DNA from: Azospirillum sp. B4
Lineage (GTDB): Bacteria; Pseudomonadota; Alphaproteobacteria; Azospirillales; Azospirillaceae
Length of the DNA: 44,539 nucleotides
Direction: 5' to 3'
Assembly (NCBI RefSeq): GCF_000333275.1
Contig: NZ_BACU01000261.1
Location: forward strand, 206 to 44,744
Shown one piece after another: positions 40,640 through 44,539 of this stretch; within the stretch, counting starts at the first letter, position 1; each line of letters opens with the position of its first letter. Position numbers and translations under genes: made by a program. Below the pieces are notes generated by a model that worked only from the letters and a program-made list of their open reading frames with translations, was not told where the DNA came from and made no database searches.

Positions 40640-41572
40640 TCAGCGCGGCGGCGACCGCCAGGTGGGACGGGACCAAGCGGGCTGAGACAGGGTCTCGATG
40701 AAGAAGTCGGCCAGCGCCTCCACCTTGGCGGGGCGGGCGCGGGTCGTGGGGGTCACCAGGTACAGGCCGCCCAGGGGCAGCGACCAGCCCTCCAGCAGAT
40801 CCACCAGCCGGCCGTCGGCCAGGTATTCCGCCGCCAGGAACTCCGGCAACTCGGCGATGGCCAGACCCTCCAGCACGGTGGGCAGCAGCGCTTCCCCATT
40901 GGTGACGCGCAGGGGGCCGGTGGGCGTCACGGCCACCTCCACCCCTTCGGCGTTGATCAAGCGCCAGACGTCCTGGCGGGCGCGGTAGGCGTAACCCAGA
41001 CAGTGATGGGCCGCCAGTTCACCCGGATGCCGTGGCCGGCCATAGCGCGCGATGTAGGACGGGGCGGCCACGATGTGACGCGCGATGGGGCATAGGCGGC
41101 GTGCCACCAGCGAACTATCGGTCAACACGGCGATGCGCAGGGCGGCGTCGAACCCGTCGCCGATCAAATCCACCACGGCGTCGCTCAGGTGCAGGTCGAC
41201 GGTGATCTCAGGATACATCCGCAGGAAGGCGGGGAGCAGCGGCGCCACCCAGCGCACGCCGAAGCTCATGGGCACGGCCAGGCGGACGGTGCCGCGTGGG
41301 CGGGTGGACAGTTCCCGCGCCGCGTCCTCCACCGCCTCCGCCTCGGCATACAGTTGCGAGGCGCGGGCGGCCAGGGCGGCGCCCACGTCGGTCAGGGCCA
41401 ACCGGCGCGAGGTGCGGTTGAACAGGCGGGCGCCCAGCCTGTCCTCCAGCCGGCTGACGCCGCGCGACACAGTGGCCACCGACACCCCCATGGCCCGGGC
41501 GGCGGCGGCGTACGACCGCTCCTCCGCCACCTTGGCGAACATGGCCAACCCTTCGAAATCCGGCGCGCGCAT
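40640..41572 (-). CDS. LysR-family transcriptional regulator
   Basis: 310 aa from ATG 41572 (an in-frame ATG 33 bp upstream lacks a ribosome site). HTH: FEGLAMFAKVAEERSYAAAARAMGV, VATVSRGVSRLEDRLGARLFNRTSRRLALTDVG. Effector domain: GTVRLAVPMSFGVRWVAPLLPAF, DAALRIAVLTDSSLVARRLCPI. It belongs to the same DsdC/AaeR-like group as the LysR at 13974. It is divergent from the SDR gene at 41700, which is its likely target. The 127-bp gap is AT-rich. Confidence 0.92.
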   Translation of the reverse strand: MRAPDFEGLAMFAKVAEERSYAAAARAMGVSVATVSRGVSRLEDRLGARLFNRTSRRLALTDVGAALAARASQLYAEAEAVEDAARELSTRPRGTVRLAVPMSFGVRWVAPLLPAFLRMYPEITVDLHLSDAVVDLIGDGFDAALRIAVLTDSSLVARRLCPIARHIVAAPSYIARYGRPRHPGELAAHHCLGYAYRARQDVWRLINAEGVEVAVTPTGPLRVTNGEALLPTVLEGLAIAELPEFLAAEYLADGRLVDLLEGWSLPLGGLYLVTPTTRARPAKVEALADFFIETLSQPAWSRPTWRSPPR

Positions 41573-41699
41573 CACACCAATCCTGCAACGATAGTTTTCA
41601 GTCATTTCTATTTTGAAAAATCGGTTTTGGCGACATCTTTCCCTCATCAGCCGCCCGCCACTGGGCGGAACAACACAAAATACTGAAAGGAAAGACGAA

Positions 41700-42455
41700 A
41701 TGGCTCGCAAGCTTGAAGGTAAGGTCGCGGTCGTTACCGGGGGCACCAGCGGCATCGGCCTGGCCACCGCCAAGGCCTTCGCGGCGGAGGGCGCCCGCGT
41801 CTTCATCACCGGCCGGCGCGCGCCGGAACTGCAGGCGGCGGTGGCGACCATCGGCCCCAACGCCACCGGCATCCAGGCCGACAGTGCCAAGGCGGAGGAT
41901 CTGAACCGTCTGTACGAACAGGTGAAGGCCCAGGCCGGCCGCATCGACGTGCTGTTCGCCAACGCCGGCGGCGGCACCATGCTGCCCCTGGGCCAGATCA
42001 CGGAGGAACACTACGACGACATCTTCGGCCGCAATGTGAAGGCGGTGCTGTTCACGGTGCAGAAGGCCCTGCCCCTGCTGGTGGACGGCGCCTCCGTTAT
42101 CCTCACCGGCTCGACCGCCGGCGCCACCGGCACGGCGGCCTTCAGCGTCTACAGCGCCAGCAAGGCGGCGGTGCGCAACTTCGCCCGCAGCTGGACCCTG
42201 GACCTGAAGGAACGCGGCATCCGCGTCAACGTCCTGAGCCCCGGCCCCATCCGCACGCCCGGCCTGGTGGAACTGGCCGGTCCGGACGCGGCGCAGCAGC
42301 AGGGCCTGCTGGACTACATGGCCAGCCAGGTGCCCCTGGGCCGCGTGGGCGAGGTGGAGGAGATCGCCAAGGCCGCCCTGTTCCTGGCCTCCGCCGACAG
42401 CAGCTTCGTCGTCGGCGCCGAGCTGTTCGCCGACGGCGGCCTCGCGCAGGTTTAA
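41700..42455 (+). CDS. SDR-family oxidoreductase
   Basis: 251 aa; ATG preceded by [22 protein letters not shown] cofactor loop, FANAG, catalytic S in [12 protein letters not shown]-x3-K (VYSASKAAV) and [10 protein letters not shown] are all present, with the C-terminal [14 protein letters not shown]. It is paralogous to the SDR at 15008. It probably reduces a small carbonyl compound and is likely induced through the divergent LysR. Confidence 0.93.
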   Translation: MARKLEGKVAVVTGGTSGIGLATAKAFAAEGARVFITGRRAPELQAAVATIGPNATGIQADSAKAEDLNRLYEQVKAQAGRIDVLFANAGGGTMLPLGQITEEHYDDIFGRNVKAVLFTVQKALPLLVDGASVILTGSTAGATGTAAFSVYSASKAAVRNFARSWTLDLKERGIRVNVLSPGPIRTPGLVELAGPDAAQQQGLLDYMASQVPLGRVGEVEEIAKAALFLASADSSFVVGAELFADGGLAQV

Positions 42456-42480
42456 GACGGCGCGCGCATGATGTGAGTGG

Positions 42481-42504
42481 CGGCCCTGGAGTGATCCGGG
42501 GCCG
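42481..42504 (+). terminator. Hairpin behind SDR gene
   Basis: CGGCCC / GGGGCCG arms followed by TTTCG, 25 bp behind the SDR stop. Moderate candidate for an intrinsic terminator. Confidence 0.5.
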
Positions 42505-42592
42505 TTTCGCTTGGGGCGAATTGGCTCCACCGCGGCGGCGCCGGTATGGTGTATCAAGGGGCCTCGACCGATCAGCGGAAGGGTGTCCCCCC

Positions 42593-43012
42593 ATGCCTTA
42601 CCTTTGGCTGGAATCATTGCATGCCGCCGCCGCCGTCACCTTCGTGGCGGGCCTGCTGGCGGCCGCCCTGCTGCTGGCCTTCGTGCCCAGTGCCGACGCC
42701 CTGTCGCCCGCCTTCTGGCGCGCGGCGCGGGCCTGGCACCGCTGGGTGACGGGACCGGCCATCCTGCTGGTCTGGGGCCTGGGCCTCACCCTCGCGCTGA
42801 AGGGCGGCTGGCTGCCCTCATCCGGCTGGTTGTGGGCCAAGCTGGCGCTGGTCACGGCCCTGTCCGGCCTGCACGGCGCGCAGGCGGGGGCCTTGCGCCG
42901 GCTGACCAATGGTCAACCACGGCCGCGCGCCGCCATCGTCCGCTTCCTGCCGGCGTTGATCGTGCTGGCCGTGGTCGGCATCCTGTTCCTGGTGATCGCC
43001 AAGCCGTTCTGA
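42593..43012 (+). CDS. Four-helix membrane protein, HemJ/CopD-like
   Basis: 139 aa with four hydrophobic helices. The first carries WLESLHAAAAVTFVAGLL with a His, the second begins WHRWVTGPAILLVWGLGLTLAL, the third has KLALVTALSGLHGAQAGALRR, a pattern like the K-L-x-L-V...G-x-H-G helix of HemJ (protoporphyrinogen oxidase) and CopD proteins. HemJ has specific conserved residues, only some of which I can match, so a HemJ/CopD-like membrane protein is the safe call. Confidence 0.75.
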   Translation: MPYLWLESLHAAAAVTFVAGLLAAALLLAFVPSADALSPAFWRAARAWHRWVTGPAILLVWGLGLTLALKGGWLPSSGWLWAKLALVTALSGLHGAQAGALRRLTNGQPRPRAAIVRFLPALIVLAVVGILFLVIAKPF

Positions 43013-43164
43013 GGCGCGGCAAAGGGGCGCAAGGCATCCGGTCGCAGGCCGCCAATCGCGGCTGTCACGAAGCGGTAAGATATCAGGGCATTGACGGTGG
43101 CCGCCCTTGCCCGGCATCACAGGGAAGGGGTGGCGGCGGGGCCGCCCTGGATTGCGGAGGGGCC

Positions 43165-44166
43165 ATGGGCACGACGCGGGCGGCGGCGGACATCAGCGAG
43201 GAACATGGGCTGATCTGCGGATTCCTGATCCGTGGCGGGGCGGTGACGCCCGTCCCCTGGCCCGGCATAGCCGACGCCATGGCCCAGCCCGACGGTTTGG
43301 TCTGGCTGCATTTCAACCTGGTGGACGTGCGGGCGCGGCAGTGGATCGAGGCCATGCCCACCCTGCCCCGGGGCGCCCGCCAGGCATTGCTGGGCCAGGA
43401 CAGTCATTTCCGCCTGGAACCGGCGGGGGAAGGGTTGACCGGTGTGCTGGCCGACCTGCACCACCGTTTTGACGATCCCGCCGGCGGCCTGGGCCAGCTG
43501 CGCATCTACATGGAGGCGCGCCTGGTCATCACCGCCCGGCGCCAGCCGCTGATGGCGGTGGATCAGCTGCGCCGCTCCATCTCGCAAGGCCTGGCCCCCA
43601 CCGGTGCTGTCGACCTGGTCGCCCACCTGATGTTCCACCTCACCGACACCGTGGCGGCGGAGGTCAGCGAGCTGGCGGACGACGTCGACGATGTGGAGGA
43701 TTCGCTGCTGGCCGACCGGCTGGAGGACGAGGGGGAGAAGCTGGGGCGCATCCGCCGCACCTCCGCCCGCTTGCGTCGGCACCTGGGGCCGCAGCGCACG
43801 GCCCTGAACGTGGCGCTCAGCCGCATGCCCGGCTGGTGCGGGACCGAGGACCGGTCGCGCCTGCGCCAGGCTATCGACCGGCTGGAGGGGGTCAGCCAGG
43901 ATCTGGACCTGGTGCAGGAACGGGCCCGGCTGCTGCAGGACGAGCTGTCCAACCGTTTCAGCGAGGCCACCAACCGCAACCTCTACGTCCTGTCCATCGT
44001 CACCACCATCCTGCTGCCGGTGAACCTGATCACCGGCATCTTCGGCATGAACGTGGGCGGCCTGCCGTGGAGCGGACACGACGCCGGCTTCCTATGGGTT
44101 TGCGGCGTCATGCTGGTCACCATCCTGGTCTCCCTGGTGGTGCTGCACTGGCGCCGGCTGTTCTAG
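43165..44166 (+). CDS. CorA/ZntB-family metal transporter
   Basis: 333 aa from ATG 43165. A long cytoplasmic N-terminal domain (WLHFNLVDVRARQWIEAM, FRLEPAGEGLTGVLADLHHRF) is followed by the helical stalk (DVDDVEDSLL, SQDLDLVQERARLLQDELSNRF) and two C-terminal transmembrane helices with the G-M-N signature in LITGIFGMNVGG. RNLYVLSIVTTILLPVNL precedes it. The sequence style is that of ZntB (zinc) rather than CorA (magnesium); the ion is inferred. Confidence 0.92.
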   Translation: MGTTRAAADISEEHGLICGFLIRGGAVTPVPWPGIADAMAQPDGLVWLHFNLVDVRARQWIEAMPTLPRGARQALLGQDSHFRLEPAGEGLTGVLADLHHRFDDPAGGLGQLRIYMEARLVITARRQPLMAVDQLRRSISQGLAPTGAVDLVAHLMFHLTDTVAAEVSELADDVDDVEDSLLADRLEDEGEKLGRIRRTSARLRRHLGPQRTALNVALSRMPGWCGTEDRSRLRQAIDRLEGVSQDLDLVQERARLLQDELSNRFSEATNRNLYVLSIVTTILLPVNLITGIFGMNVGGLPWSGHDAGFLWVCGVMLVTILVSLVVLHWRRLF

Positions 44167-44429
44167 CGCTGGCGCCATGCCGTGACCAGGGCATCCCGAA
44201 CCGGTGCCTTTGGGCTGAGTGGCTGGACGGACACATCGGTCAGGGTGAAGGTCGCGGCCGTCACCAGCAGGGCGAAGCCCGCCGCCAGCGCGGTGAGCAG
44301 GGCGGCATCGGCCAACGGCCGGCGGGCCAGGGCCGCCTCGCAGGATGGGCATCTGCGCCCACCCCCTTTCAGCAGCACGCCGCAGCCGTCGCACAGGCCC
44401 TTGGCCGGCGCGGTGTCAGTCGATGGCAT
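44163..44429 (-). CDS. Small zinc-ribbon membrane protein
   Basis: 88 aa from ATG 44429. A zinc ribbon with two CxxC pairs (CDGCGVLLKGGGRRCPSC) at about 13-30 is followed by one transmembrane helix (LLTALAAGFALLVTAATFTL). Function unknown; the stop overlaps the end of the convergent CorA/ZntB gene by 4 bp. Its start overlaps the end of the upstream gene by 3 codons, so the two are coupled. Confidence 0.72.
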   Translation of the reverse strand: MPSTDTAPAKGLCDGCGVLLKGGGRRCPSCEAALARRPLADAALLTALAAGFALLVTAATFTLTDVSVQPLSPKAPVRDALVTAWRQR

Positions 44430-44539
44430 CGGCGGCGGCGTCCAAGGGGGCGGCGGCCACATGGCCCGCCACGGGCACAACCTTGACCACGGCGCTGGGC
44501 GTACCCACGGGCAGGGCGATCAGGCCGCTGCACCCGCTG
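44416..44539 (-). CDS. Small lipoprotein-like protein, C-terminal part (cut by window edge)
   Basis: The last 40 codons of a minus-strand gene that enters from the right. It reads SGCSGLIALPVGTPSAVVKV, then VPVAGHVAAAPLDAAADAID. SGC at the edge looks like a lipobox cysteine, and the rest has the length of small outer-membrane lipoproteins with a VPVxGH segment. The stop lies inside the start of the zinc-ribbon gene. Only the tail is visible, so the call is tentative. Confidence 0.6.
   Translation of the reverse strand, partial: SGCSGLIALPVGTPSAVVKVVPVAGHVAAAPLDAAADAID

Overview
The window is high-GC chromosomal DNA of an alphaproteobacterium. A Rhodospirillales/Azospirillaceae-type genome (Azospirillum, Nitrospirillum or Niveispirillum-like) is the best guess. 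The reasons are the very large (1619 aa) NAD-glutamate dehydrogenase beside a NUDIX/winged-helix NAD-type regulator, FixLJ-style two-component genes, an R. etli-type asparaginase, a NodS-like methyltransferase, and AGAGCGG-type intergenic palindromes. The genus is inference. There are no rRNA genes, CRISPR arrays, integrases or intact insertion sequences; one tRNA gene, tRNA-Arg(ACG), is present.

Left part (1-15.8 kb): the start of a TonB-dependent receptor (cut by the window edge); two tandem OmpR-type regulators with degenerate receivers; a thioredoxin / membrane histidine kinase / FixJ-like regulator unit; an AlkZ-like protein; a MarR-serine hydrolase pair; a NodS-like methyltransferase; a frameshifted YafY/WYL regulator; a Fax-like GST; a three-gene operon (SnoaL-like, PuuE-like deacetylase, VOC) divergent from a LysR gene; and an SDR.

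Middle (about 15.84-24.35 kb): a block whose base and codon use differ from its surroundings (ATA, TCG and GATCG-rich wording). It holds an MFS transporter, a 949-aa winged-helix/ATPase/TPR activator, and a divergent five-gene operon: HbpS/GlcG-like, zinc alcohol dehydrogenase, PfpI/Hsp31-like, antibiotic-biosynthesis-type monooxygenase and aldehyde dehydrogenase. It ends about 215 bp before tRNA-Arg(ACG). I read it as an acquired catabolic cassette oxidising an unknown alcohol to an acid, with its own importer and activator.

Right part (24.5-44.5 kb): gpt, a secreted small protein, a TrmH-family methyltransferase, asparaginase II with a His-rich N-terminus, a ParE-type toxin-antitoxin pair, amtB, an acidic small protein, a thioesterase overlapping an RlmD/TrmA-type methyltransferase, an NrtR-like regulator divergent from NAD-GDH, an EamA transporter, a LysR/SDR divergent pair, a HemJ/CopD-like membrane protein, a CorA/ZntB transporter, a zinc-ribbon protein and a partial small lipoprotein gene. 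Several genes concern nitrogen and glutamate metabolism (ammonium transport, asparaginase, GDH).

The most striking non-coding signal is a family of three intergenic elements (1549-1672 on minus, 33087-33175 and 39525-39650 on plus). Two of their hairpins have completely different stem sequences but the same 6-bp stem length and the same 4-nt loops. That covariation implies selection on structure. Two longer palindromes (1681-1782) sit next to the first copy.
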